Assembly (NCBI GenBank): GCA_002748705.1
Contig: PDSZ01000045.1
Span: 1 to 64,000, forward strand
Origin: Candidatus Fermentibacterota bacterium
Lineage (GTDB): Bacteria > Fermentibacterota > Fermentibacteria > Fermentibacterales > Fermentibacteraceae
Length of the DNA: 64,000 nucleotides
Reading direction: 5' to 3'
Positions within the stretch are counted from its first letter, which is position 1. Every line of letters begins with the position of its first letter. Below, one piece after another: positions 23,686-32,082 of this stretch. Position numbers and translations under genes: made by a program. The notes under the pieces are model-generated. The model made no database searches. It had not been told where the DNA came from and was given only the letters and a program-made list of their open reading frames with translations.

Positions 23686-26052
23686 TTGAATCTGCTGCTT
23701 GCTCTGGCTCTGTCTCTGCCGTGTCCGGTGACCGACGCAGCGAAAACTGCACTTGAGGGTGCCGGTATTACACCGGAAGAGATGAATTTCGACAGACACT
23801 GGGTTACAGGAGTTGAACTTGCCGACAGTCTTGTTGTGGGTTGTCTTCAGGACATCTGGCTTCTTCCGGAAGCAGCTGAGGCTGCTGCGGAGGAGGCTGT
23901 TTTCCTCTGTGGGCCAGAAGCGGTTTCAGGAGGGATGGATTCTCTGCTGACTCTTATGGAAGAAGTTAAACTTGATTACTCCAGAGCAATTGATACACTG
24001 GCCTGCGCAGATACCCTTGCCATGCTCTGTGCCGGTATGTGGGCAGATAGCGATTCAGCTGGAACTCCTGGAGAATGGGGGCTTCTTTACTCATCAAGAG
24101 GGGCGGAAATCCCCTTTGACAGTGAGGACATGGATATTGAGCTGGACAGGTTTACTGAACTTCTTGCCAGGTGGACTGAGCCTGAAAATCCCCGGCCTGA
24201 GCTTGTTATCGGTCTTGTTCAGGGAATGGAGATTGAACGGTCTTGCGGCACAATCAATGCTCCCGGTGTCACAGGCGGAGTAATTGACTTTGATGATACA
24301 GGAGAGGTAACCTGGGTCATAGGAGGGACAGGAAGAAATACCTATACAGAAGACTGTTCCTTTGACCTGATAATAGATGCAGGCGGCGACGATCTTTACC
24401 TTACCGGAGGCGAAGGCGTGGGCATACTTGAAAGCCCTGTCTCTGTGGTTGCTGATCTTGCAGGCAATGACAGCTACATTTCAGACCGGCCTGTTTCTCA
24501 GGGTTCAGGTTTTATGGGATACGGGGTTCTGGTTGATCTTTCAGGAGATGACACCTACAGAGGTTCATCGTTTTCACAGGGCTCCGCAATGATGGGCGGA
24601 GGGCTTTTTGCCGACCTGAACGGCTGTGACCACTGCCTGGGGGGCGTGCATTCACAGGGAGCTGCAACACTTGGCAGCTCATGGTTGATTGACCTTCAGG
24701 GAGACGATTTCAGAAAGGTCAGCGCTTATGGTCAGGGTTTTGCCGGTCCGGCAGGAAAGGGGCATCTGGTGGACTGCCAGGGCAGTGACACATATCTGGC
24801 GGGATTTACCTATTCACATGAGCCGCTTCTGCCACAGGATCACACAGCAATGTCCCAGGGATTTTCCACCGGTCTCAGACCCTTCTGTGCAGGTGGTGTG
24901 GGAACCCTTTGCGATCTGGGCGAAGGAAATGACACCTACCGTGCAGAGGTGTTCGGCCAGGGGGGAGCGTATTTCTATTCTCTGGGAATTCTGTATGACG
25001 CCGGCGGTCAGGATGTCTACTCCTCTGCGCAGTACAGCCAGGGTTCAGGTATTCATCTGGCTTCAGGGATTCTGATGGATGTTCAGGGAGATGATCAATA
25101 TGTAAGCAGGTTCGGCCCCTCTCAGGGAGCAGCCCATGATCTTTCCACAGGAATGCTTCTGGATATGGAAGGAGAAGACTGTTACGCAACAGACAGCGGA
25201 CAGGGGGCGGCAATGACCAACTCGGCGGCTGTGTTTGTTGACATGTCGGGAAGTGACCTCTATGCAGTGAGAAACATGGGGTACGGAGCATCCGGATGGG
25301 CAAGAGGCTCGGCAGGTTCAGGGCTGTTTCTGGACATGGCAGACAGGGACTTCTACATGACATCAGGCGCAGACGACTCCCTCTGGATCAGGGAATATTC
25401 AGCAGGTCTGGATCTGCCGGCGGAAACACCTGTTCCTGAAGAAGAAGTTGAGGAGACAGGAAACCCGTCTGAACTGGAGATGGACTCCCTGTTCAGTATA
25501 GCTTCCGAGTGGGGGGTATCAGGGAACAGGGAAAGGGTGCTTGCCCACAGGGAAGAGCTTGCTTCCAGAGGCGCAGGTGCTGTTGACTACATACTGGAAG
25601 AGCATCTTGATTCATGGAGCGGACTTGAGCACAGAGCGATAAGGGCGGTATTCAATGAAAACTCCAATTACGCCGCAGAGAGACTGTTTGAGCTTCTGGC
25701 GGATACCCTTGCTCCCAACGAAAAAGTCAACGCTGTCAGCTGGCTGGGAGAAACCGCAGGAGAAGAAGCAATGCCGGTTCTGAAAGCTATGCTTGCTGAT
25801 TCAATGTCCACAGGGCTGACTGTTTCAGTACTGAAAGCTTTGGGGAACATCGGGAACACAGAAGCGCTGCCGGCGGTATTACCTTTCGCAGAACATGAGA
25901 GCGAAAGGATAAGGAGGCAGACTGCTGTGACACTGGGAGAGATGGGAGAGGAAGCACTGGAGACGCTTGAGCGTCTTGCAGGCGACAGCTCCCTTGCAGT
26001 CAGGTCCGCAGCTCTTCGTTCAATGGATGGAATAAATGATGGGCAGGATTGA
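23686..26052 (+). CDS. Solenoid protein with Gln-Gly/Gly-Asp-Asp-Tyr repeats and C-terminal HEAT repeats
   Basis: A 788-residue protein with a short N-terminal hydrophobic segment (possible signal peptide). Residues about 205-590 contain roughly twelve degenerate repeats of about 30-38 residues. Each repeat has the pattern Ser-Gln-Gly, a Gly-rich turn, a Leu-x-Asp and then Gly-(Asn/Asp)-Asp-x-Tyr (for example FSQGSAMMGGGLFADLNG, LSGDDTYRGSSFSQG). The regular Asp/Gly turns suggest a beta-solenoid, perhaps calcium-binding, though not the canonical RTX nonapeptide. A linker rich in Glu and Pro (about 580-600) is followed by HEAT repeats (about 635-785, with ALGNIGNTEALPAV and AVTLGEMGEEALETLE). 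The start is TTG, five bases after AGGAGG. Function is unknown; a surface or scaffold role is a guess. Confidence 0.85.
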   Translation: MNLLLALALSLPCPVTDAAKTALEGAGITPEEMNFDRHWVTGVELADSLVVGCLQDIWLLPEAAEAAAEEAVFLCGPEAVSGGMDSLLTLMEEVKLDYSRAIDTLACADTLAMLCAGMWADSDSAGTPGEWGLLYSSRGAEIPFDSEDMDIELDRFTELLARWTEPENPRPELVIGLVQGMEIERSCGTINAPGVTGGVIDFDDTGEVTWVIGGTGRNTYTEDCSFDLIIDAGGDDLYLTGGEGVGILESPVSVVADLAGNDSYISDRPVSQGSGFMGYGVLVDLSGDDTYRGSSFSQGSAMMGGGLFADLNGCDHCLGGVHSQGAATLGSSWLIDLQGDDFRKVSAYGQGFAGPAGKGHLVDCQGSDTYLAGFTYSHEPLLPQDHTAMSQGFSTGLRPFCAGGVGTLCDLGEGNDTYRAEVFGQGGAYFYSLGILYDAGGQDVYSSAQYSQGSGIHLASGILMDVQGDDQYVSRFGPSQGAAHDLSTGMLLDMEGEDCYATDSGQGAAMTNSAAVFVDMSGSDLYAVRNMGYGASGWARGSAGSGLFLDMADRDFYMTSGADDSLWIREYSAGLDLPAETPVPEEEVEETGNPSELEMDSLFSIASEWGVSGNRERVLAHREELASRGAGAVDYILEEHLDSWSGLEHRAIRAVFNENSNYAAERLFELLADTLAPNEKVNAVSWLGETAGEEAMPVLKAMLADSMSTGLTVSVLKALGNIGNTEALPAVLPFAEHESERIRRQTAVTLGEMGEEALETLERLAGDSSLAVRSAALRSMDGINDGQD

Positions 26053-26144
26053 TATAAGAGCAAGAGGGTTTGACACCGAAGCCTTATATGGGTATTTTGC
26101 CCCGGCGGAGGGGTGACTCTTCGTTAAACAGAAGGAGAAATTAA

Positions 26145-26990
26145 ATGAAAAAACTTGCCATTATTTTCATGGCCGTAATGGTTGCAGCCATAGCAGGATG
26201 TGCCGGAGACGATGATCCCAGCGGAGCAGGCAGCCTTGCGGTAGTTACTGATCTTCAGCTTGACGCTTCAAGTGCAGGAACAAGCATTGTTCTTGTCTGG
26301 AGTGAAGTTGACGGCGTTGACGGTTACAAGGTTTATTTCCAGGAAGATGCCACAGGTAACTGGGAAGAGGTTGGAACTTCAAGCACCACCGGTTTCACCC
26401 ACGATGCAACTTCAGCCGGTCACTACAGTGTCAAGGCATACAAAGGTGATGACATGTCTTCAGATTTCGCCACACCTGTCAGCACCATGCCTAACATCAT
26501 AACCCAGACCTTCACGATCTATGATAACAACTCAGCGCTTGACAGTGGATTCTTCTTTGGTAAGAGCGCAGCCCAGAGTTCGACCGGCCAGGCTCAATCG
26601 ACTGATTTCAAGCAGGATATCTATGCCTATGATGACACAAAGGGTGACATGCAGGTTTCCCTCTACTCCGGTGCTTTCGGCGAGTTTGGAAACGGGTATG
26701 TAAGTTACTTCCAGGAGCCTGACCCCAGCGTCAGTTACTGCGATCTGACTCCCAGTCAGTGGAGTCCCAACAGTTATCCTCTTTACTCAGGCGACAGCGT
26801 AGTCTTCGTTGCTCTTACTGGAAGCCCACAGGCTGGGCCTGTTCAGTATATCGCGAAGATGCGCGGTATTACCATTGCCGAGGATGGAAATACTGAAAAC
26901 GGAACAATGGTTACATTCAGCTTTGAGATTCAGGGTCCTGAGCTTCACAACACAGGTCTGCTCTCTGTCTTCACAACAGCTCACAACTAG
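26145..26990 (+). CDS. FnIII-domain lipoprotein
   Basis: A 281-residue lipoprotein. The signal peptide ends in the lipobox AIAGC with Cys19; the following Gly-Asp-Asp-Asp could affect sorting. A fibronectin type III domain occupies about residues 33-115 (VLVWSEVDGVDGYKVYFQE, HYSVKAYKGDD). The rest is beta-rich, without recognisable catalytic residues. ATG follows AAGGAG. A terminator hairpin lies 17 bases after the stop, so the transcript probably ends there. A second FnIII lipoprotein of different sequence is at 28043. Confidence 0.82.
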   Translation: MKKLAIIFMAVMVAAIAGCAGDDDPSGAGSLAVVTDLQLDASSAGTSIVLVWSEVDGVDGYKVYFQEDATGNWEEVGTSSTTGFTHDATSAGHYSVKAYKGDDMSSDFATPVSTMPNIITQTFTIYDNNSALDSGFFFGKSAAQSSTGQAQSTDFKQDIYAYDDTKGDMQVSLYSGAFGEFGNGYVSYFQEPDPSVSYCDLTPSQWSPNSYPLYSGDSVVFVALTGSPQAGPVQYIAKMRGITIAEDGNTENGTMVTFSFEIQGPELHNTGLLSVFTTAHN

Positions 26991-27006
26991 TCTTACCTGA
27001 TATGTC

Positions 27007-27034
27007 AGAGGAGGAGGGGCTTCCCTCCTCCTCT
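27007..27034 (+). terminator. Hairpin terminator after the FnIII lipoprotein gene
   Basis: An 11-base-pair perfect stem (AGAGGAGGAGG with its complement) around a six-base loop, followed by a short TT run. It lies directly behind the stop at 26990 and before the next gene's ribosome binding site, so read-through to the 27062 gene would be reduced. Confidence 0.65.
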
Positions 27035-27061
27035 TTCCATATAGGCACAGGAGAAACACAC

Positions 27062-27868
27062 ATGACAGTTTTACTTATCAGTCTTCTTTTTCTGACACCT
27101 TCATCAGGTATGAAACAGGGCGGGGCACCTCCGATGCTTCTGGATCAGGAAGGTTATTCGGCTTCTCAGGCAGAGGGCCTTCCCTCAGGTCTCAGCGCAG
27201 CTCTCGATAATGCTTACAACCTTCCCGGAGGAAGCTTCGGAGTGGGAGTAATTGATCTGAACACCGGTGAGAGAATGACCAGAAACAGCTCAGAAAGCTT
27301 TATGATGGACACTCCTGACATTGTTGCTGCGGCATACAGTGTTTCGAGACACCTGTCAGGGGAGTTCAGGCTGGACAGTATTGTAAGAAGGGATACCCAG
27401 CTGTGGATGATGTTACGGAACGGTCAGCAGGGTTCCAGAGAACAGCTTGTTGCCGCTGTGTACCATTGCGATGGTTTTGAACCGCTGGCCCGGTGGCTGG
27501 AAAACAACCATTCAGGAACAGTTTTCAACAATGTTGCCAGAGACTGGGAAGGTGCGCCTGAATATGACCCCAACTATACCACAGCCGATGACTGTCTGGA
27601 CTTCATGGAAATTGTTTACAGCGCTCTTGATGACAGGGCAGTAAGAAGGATCACCACCAACCCTCCGCTTTCAGATGACCTGAACAATCTGATCCAGGAT
27701 GACAACATCGTTTACGGCTGGACAAGCGGTCGGGGAGACACCAGATGTATCAACCTGATTGTTTTCAAGCCCGACGGGTCCAGATACGGTGTTTGCGTTC
27801 TTGGCAATGACCTGTGCTGCCCTGCAAAGGCTGATCTTGCCTTCAGGCACCTCTGGTTAAGCCTCTAG
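27062..27868 (+). CDS. Exported beta-lactamase-fold protein with degenerate active site
   Basis: About 268 residues with a signal peptide (MTVLLISLLFLTPSSG). The sequence SFGVGVIDLNTGERMTRN and the following helix region resemble class A beta-lactamase/penicillin-binding domains. The Ser-x-x-Lys catalytic motif is absent: at its position the protein has SFMMDTPDIVAAAY, that is Thr-Pro-Asp-Ile. The later Lys-Thr-Gly strand appears as WTSGRGDTRCINLIVF. It is therefore predicted not to hydrolyse beta-lactams and may bind peptidoglycan or another ligand. The ATG is eight bases behind AGGAG; a longer frame from 27002 overlaps the terminator and is rejected. The fold call is moderate. Confidence 0.62.
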   Translation: MTVLLISLLFLTPSSGMKQGGAPPMLLDQEGYSASQAEGLPSGLSAALDNAYNLPGGSFGVGVIDLNTGERMTRNSSESFMMDTPDIVAAAYSVSRHLSGEFRLDSIVRRDTQLWMMLRNGQQGSREQLVAAVYHCDGFEPLARWLENNHSGTVFNNVARDWEGAPEYDPNYTTADDCLDFMEIVYSALDDRAVRRITTNPPLSDDLNNLIQDDNIVYGWTSGRGDTRCINLIVFKPDGSRYGVCVLGNDLCCPAKADLAFRHLWLSL

Positions 27869-27893
27869 AGTAATTTCTGACACAGTCTTCAGT

Positions 27894-27950
27894 GCCCGGC
27901 GGGAATGCCGGGCGTGTCAGCTAAGAAGCCACCGCTGCCGGTGGCTTCTT
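27894..27950. terminator. Two hairpins between convergent genes
   Basis: GCCCGGC-GGGAAT-GCCGGGC (27894-27913) is followed by a second 12-base-pair stem AAGAAGCCACCG/CGGTGGCTTCTT (27923-27950) with a four-base loop. The second has A-rich and T-rich flanks on its two sides, so it can end transcription in both directions, from the plus gene ending at 27868 and the minus gene ending at 28043. Confidence 0.68.
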
Positions 27951-28042
27951 AATGTCCTTTCCCGGGATGGGTAGAATCTCGCGTCTTTTCAGGCAGCTCA
28001 CTGTTTTCAGACTGTGGCGCTCAGAAAATGCGGAACAGAAGA

Positions 28043-28753
28043 TTAGTTCGGATAGGTGGTGAACTCGGTATCAATGTAATACCCTCCGTAGTAATCTTCA
28101 GAAGAAGCGACTACTGACCCGCTGCACAGGTTGGATGAAGTGAATGTGCCTGTGATCGTAATACTGTTCATTACTCCACCAGCTTCGTAGTTTCCTGACA
28201 TGGTCCAGGATCCGTTAATGTCGTAATCTATGTAGCCAGTGAATGTTGGAGTAAGATCCGGTGCCCCTGATATATCAAGGGTAACAGTACATTGGCCTAC
28301 TGTCATGTCCGTTGTCACATAGAAATAAATGGTCTTTCCCTGATCTGTTCTACCTTCCCAGTAACCGGCTATGGCTTCTACCGGTGTATCTACCTGAATT
28401 TCGTTACTCCATGAGCTGAGAGAATTTTCGTCAATGGTTTCAAGAGCGTAGTAGTAGGTCTCATCCTGCTGGACATCAGAGTCATTGTATGTCAGATCGC
28501 TGATGCTGCTGAAAGAGGCAAGGGGAGTTCCCGGGTTCTGAGAAACACCTGAGGCAGTGGAGCGATACAGTTTGTATTCCGCAAAGTCGTCGCTGGTGCA
28601 CTGATCCCAGGAAAGCTGTACCAGAGAGAAATCAACGGTAGACGAAATGACTGAAGGATCCGGCGGAGTAGTGTCTGTGTCTGATGGAGACGAACCGCAC
28701 CCGATGACTGCAGAAAGAAGGGAGAGTAATATTAGCGCAATACATTTTCTCAT
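28043..28753 (-). CDS. FnIII-domain lipoprotein
   Basis: A 236-residue lipoprotein with signal peptide and lipobox AVIGC (Cys19). A fibronectin type III domain spans about residues 30-120 (SLVQLSWDQCTSDDFAEYKLYRS, ETYYYALETIDENSLSSWSNE). The C-terminal 100 residues, about 130-236 (YWEGRTDQGKTIYFYV ... YDINGSWTMSGNYEAG), form a beta-rich domain resembling a lipocalin- or avidin-like barrel, unassigned. No catalytic residues were seen. It is transcribed alone toward the double hairpin. Role unknown, probably surface-exposed. Confidence 0.8.
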   Translation of the reverse strand: MRKCIALILLSLLSAVIGCGSSPSDTDTTPPDPSVISSTVDFSLVQLSWDQCTSDDFAEYKLYRSTASGVSQNPGTPLASFSSISDLTYNDSDVQQDETYYYALETIDENSLSSWSNEIQVDTPVEAIAGYWEGRTDQGKTIYFYVTTDMTVGQCTVTLDISGAPDLTPTFTGYIDYDINGSWTMSGNYEAGGVMNSITITGTFTSSNLCSGSVVASSEDYYGGYYIDTEFTTYPN

Positions 28754-29000
28754 GAAGACTACTTCCTTTATTAGTTAGTGAATTAAGAGCACATGTTACA
28801 CAAAAGAATCTCTGTACGCTGAGTAACGTAAATAGTATTTGAAACAGGTATGGTAATGTCAAGCAGGGAATCAATAGACTAAACCACACCAGATCGGCAG
28901 CCTGAAAATATTGCTGCCGGATCTGCTGCGGACATACGGTTTCTTTTCATGGCAGCTGTTCCAAGTGGCACAGAGAACACTTCTCTGTTATTTTGCTTCT

Positions 29001-29747
29001 ATGAAACTTTCACTTGCTGTTATTGCACTGAACGAAGAGGACAGGCTGGCCAGTTGTCTGGACAGTGTTCCTTTTGCGTCTGAGAAGGTGGTTGTTGATT
29101 CCGGCAGTACCGATTCCACCGCTTCAGTTGCAGAAAAGTGCGGAGCCAGAGTTCTCAAGAGAAAATTTACCACATTCAGCGAGCAGAAACAGTTCGCCCT
29201 TGATAATTGCACAGGTGACTGGGTGCTTGTGCTGGATGCGGATGAAGCCCTTTCCTCTGAACTTGCGTTGGAGATTCAGAAGCTTGTGAAGAAAAATTCA
29301 CAAATAGCTTACAGGCTTCACAGACGGGTCAGGTATATGGGTCGGCTTCTGAAATACGGGCCGTGGAAAGGTGAATCAGTCCTTCGGCTTTTTCCAGGAG
29401 GCAGCTCTGAATACGATTCTTCCTCTGTTCATGAAAGACTTGTTCCTTCCGTTCCTGTTGTTTTGGTCAGGAACGGCTGGATAGAACACAGAACATACCG
29501 GTCGCTTTCAGAGCAGTTTGAGACTACAGGCAGATACGCATCTCTATGGGCAGAGCAGAAGTCTGCTGCAGGTGTCCGGTCCAGTATTCTGAAGATCGCT
29601 TTAAGGGCCAAGTGGAGGTTTTTCAGCGCGTATTTTCTTCAGCTGGGTTTTCTTGAGGGATATTCCGGTTTCATGGCTTCTGTGATGGCTGCAGTATCGG
29701 TTTTCATCAAGTGGAGCATACTCAGGGAGAAGCAGTGCGGAAGGTAG
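29001..29747 (+). CDS. Glycosyltransferase family 2 (WaaE/KdtX-like)
   Basis: About 248 residues. The GT-A fold shows IALNEEDRLASCL at the N terminus, VVDSGSTDSTASVA and the metal-binding Asp-x-Asp in LVLDADEAL. The motif RYMGRLLKYGPWKGESVLRL with the following VHERL is typical of the WaaE/KdtX branch that adds glucose to LPS core heptose. A hydrophobic C-terminal segment (FMASVMAAVSVFIKW) may touch the membrane. The ATG at 29001 is used; a longer frame starts 30 codons upstream without support. It overlaps the next glycosyltransferase by 13 bases, forming a two-gene sugar-transfer operon. Confidence 0.85.
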   Translation: MKLSLAVIALNEEDRLASCLDSVPFASEKVVVDSGSTDSTASVAEKCGARVLKRKFTTFSEQKQFALDNCTGDWVLVLDADEALSSELALEIQKLVKKNSQIAYRLHRRVRYMGRLLKYGPWKGESVLRLFPGGSSEYDSSSVHERLVPSVPVVLVRNGWIEHRTYRSLSEQFETTGRYASLWAEQKSAAGVRSSILKIALRAKWRFFSAYFLQLGFLEGYSGFMASVMAAVSVFIKWSILREKQCGR

Positions 29748-30832
29748 TTCATGTTTCCACTGCATCATCCTGGCGAGGCGGTGAGAGGCAGGCGCTTTTT
29801 CTCGCTTCCGGCCTGGCAGATGAGGGATTCAGTTCCATTGCCGCTGTTCGCAGGGGAAGCGAGATGCACATACGGTGTGTAGAAAACGGTATTCCTGTTG
29901 AGCCACTTCCCTTTATGGGCGAGTTTGACGGGTTTTCGATGCTGAGGCTGGCAGCACTGCTGCGCAAGACCCAAGCAGATATTGTACATGCCCATGATGC
30001 CCACGGGGTATCGTTTGCCTCAATTGCAGGATGGCTTCAAAGGGTGCCTGCCGTTGCAACCAGAAGGGTGGATTTTCCTCTGCGGAGCGTATGGAAGTAC
30101 AAGGGTCTGGCAAGGCTTATATGTATCTCTGAGGCCATTCGCAGTATCTGCGCTTCTGCAGGGCTTTCCCCCTCTGAAATGCCTGTTGTGAGAAGTGGAA
30201 TAGATACTGAATGGACCAGAGGTATTGCAGATGACAGAAATGGTGTTCTGCAGGAGTTCTTTCCAGATGGCGGAGTATCATATCTGCTTCTGAACACAGC
30301 CAGTCTTGTTGACCACAAGGGTCAGAAGTACCTGCTTGAAGCAATGCCTGCCATCCTTGAACAATTTCCAGACGCCGGTCTTGTAATTGCAGGGGAGGGG
30401 CTTCTTCGGGATTCGCTTACAGCACAGGCTGAACATCTTGGTATTGGGAAGAGGGTGATACTTGCAGGTTTTCGCCTGGATGTGCCGAGATTGCTTGTGG
30501 CATGTGACATTTATATCATGTCCAGCCACATGGAAGGCCTTGGAACCTCGCTGATGGATGCCATGGCAGCGGAAAAACCTGTGATAGCAACAGATGCAGG
30601 TGGAATGAAGGAACTGCTGGAGGATGGTGTAACCGGCATACAGGTACCTGTCTGTGATTCTTCAGCTCTTGCCCATGGGGTTATCTCCCTTCTTTCTGAT
30701 ACGCAGAAACGGCAAACTCTTGCTAAGAAGGCCAGAGAAAAGGCTCTGGCAGAGTTTTCCATTGCCCGTATGGTCAGTGGAACTGCCTCTGTGTACAGGG
30801 ATATCCTTTCAGATATTGACGGAAAAGCATAA
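29735..30832 (+). CDS. Glycosyltransferase family 4 (GT-B)
   Basis: About 365 residues. The N-terminal domain starts KVVHVSTASSWRGGERQ, the Gly-Gly acceptor-side motif. The C-terminal domain has LNTASLVDHKGQKYLLEA, the Glu-containing SSHMEGLGTSLMDAMAAEKPVI segment and TDAGGMKELL, standard for GT4 enzymes using a nucleotide sugar. Activity is likely on LPS or another envelope glycan, given its partner at 29001. The GTG start follows GGAG by five bases and lies inside the end of the upstream gene. Sugar and acceptor are unknown. Confidence 0.87.
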   Translation: MRKVVHVSTASSWRGGERQALFLASGLADEGFSSIAAVRRGSEMHIRCVENGIPVEPLPFMGEFDGFSMLRLAALLRKTQADIVHAHDAHGVSFASIAGWLQRVPAVATRRVDFPLRSVWKYKGLARLICISEAIRSICASAGLSPSEMPVVRSGIDTEWTRGIADDRNGVLQEFFPDGGVSYLLLNTASLVDHKGQKYLLEAMPAILEQFPDAGLVIAGEGLLRDSLTAQAEHLGIGKRVILAGFRLDVPRLLVACDIYIMSSHMEGLGTSLMDAMAAEKPVIATDAGGMKELLEDGVTGIQVPVCDSSALAHGVISLLSDTQKRQTLAKKAREKALAEFSIARMVSGTASVYRDILSDIDGKA

Positions 30833-30887
30833 ACCGCTATTTTTCCGCAATCCCGATAATTCTTAAAACACACGAGAGGAGATAACA

Positions 30888-31829
30888 ATGGCAGTAAATC
30901 TCAGAGGCAGAAGTCTGCTTACCCTTCTTGATCTGAGCCCTTCAGAGCTTCGCTATCTGCTTGATCTTTCACATAACCTGAAGCAGGAGAGGCTTGGTTT
31001 CCAGACATTCCAGAGGTTCCAGGGCAAGACTCTGGCTATGCTCTTTGAGAAGCGCTCCACCAGAACCCGCTGTGCTTTCGAAACAGCATTCGGTGAAGAG
31101 GGCGGACATCCTGTGTTCCTCAGTTCCTCTGACATACAGCTGGGTTCAAAGGAATCCATTGAGGACACTGCAAGAGTTCTGGGCAGAATGTTTGACTGCA
31201 TCATGTTTCGCGGATTCAGCCAGGAGACTGTTGAAGCCCTTGAAGAATACTCAGGAGTTCCGGTTTTCAACGGACTTACCGACCTCTATCATCCAACCCA
31301 GATACTTGCAGATCTGATGACCATTGAGGAACATATCGGTGAGCTTAAGGGCGTGAATTTCGTCTACACCGGTGACGGCAGAAACAACATGGCAAACAGT
31401 CTGATGATAGGCGCTGCAATGGTTGGAATGAACTGCACCATAGCAGCTCCTGAAAGCCTGCAGCCTGAGGAAGAACTGGTAAACACAGTTCTTGATATTG
31501 CAGAGACCTCCGGTTCTGTAATTAAAGTTACTGCAGACATCAAGAAAGCTGTTGCAGATGCTGATGTTATCTACACAGATGTGTGGGCTTCAATGGGCGA
31601 AGAGGACAAGGCTGCAGAGCGTATTGCGCTTCTCAAGCCATACCAGGTGAACGCTGAACTCATGGAAGCCACCGGAAATCCTGAGTGTCTGTTCATGCAC
31701 TGCCTTCCGGCAGTAAAGGGTAACGAGGTTACCTTCGATGTAATCGAGGGTCCACAGTCTGTTGTATGGGACGAGGCTGAGAACCGCAAGCATACCATCA
31801 AGGCCCTTATGGTGGCTGCTGTCTGCTGA
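30888..31829 (+). CDS. argF: Ornithine carbamoyltransferase
   Basis: Transfers carbamoyl phosphate to ornithine, giving citrulline in arginine synthesis; a cytoplasmic trimer. The 313-residue length is normal. Carbamoyl-phosphate motif KRSTRTRCAFE is at about residues 45-55, the HPTQ motif in LYHPTQILADL and the ornithine-side HCLPA near residue 265. The ATG follows GAGAGGAG at a spacing of nine bases. It is a single gene here, 56 bases after the glycosyltransferase; no other arg genes are adjacent. Confidence 0.96.
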   Translation: MAVNLRGRSLLTLLDLSPSELRYLLDLSHNLKQERLGFQTFQRFQGKTLAMLFEKRSTRTRCAFETAFGEEGGHPVFLSSSDIQLGSKESIEDTARVLGRMFDCIMFRGFSQETVEALEEYSGVPVFNGLTDLYHPTQILADLMTIEEHIGELKGVNFVYTGDGRNNMANSLMIGAAMVGMNCTIAAPESLQPEEELVNTVLDIAETSGSVIKVTADIKKAVADADVIYTDVWASMGEEDKAAERIALLKPYQVNAELMEATGNPECLFMHCLPAVKGNEVTFDVIEGPQSVVWDEAENRKHTIKALMVAAVC

Positions 31830-31944
31830 GTGCTTCCGGCGCTTTAATTATCTCTGTTCTGTGGCGCTTCAGGCGTTGACAGACTGTCATGCGGTGTGCG
31901 ACTGATTTGACAGAATCATTTTCAGGGCATGACATACTGCATAA

Positions 31945-31975
31945 AAGGCTGCATGGCGATATGCTGTGCAGCCTT
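31945..31975 (+). terminator. Possible terminator after argF
   Basis: AAGGCTGCA and TGCAGCCTT form a nine-base-pair perfect stem with a 13-base loop, about 115 bases after the argF stop, followed by a weak T-run (TTGTCTG). Either a terminator or a longer RNA structure. Confidence 0.35.
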
Positions 31976-32082
31976 GTCTGCTCAACGCTCTGCAATGTAA
32001 TGACAAAATCTCGCGGGATATTCCAGCGATAAAAGGCGACTGTTTTGTATGCCGGAAGAGATTTTACCGGACTCCGGACAGT

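Noticed and set aside
24300..25400. Short repeated units that could suggest a CRISPR or satellite array
   Set aside because: They are degenerate in-frame protein repeats of the solenoid gene, with unequal spacing and no identical direct repeats.
28967..28985. TGGCAC near 28967 as a sigma-54 promoter for the glycosyltransferase pair
   Set aside because: No TTGC element at the required spacing.
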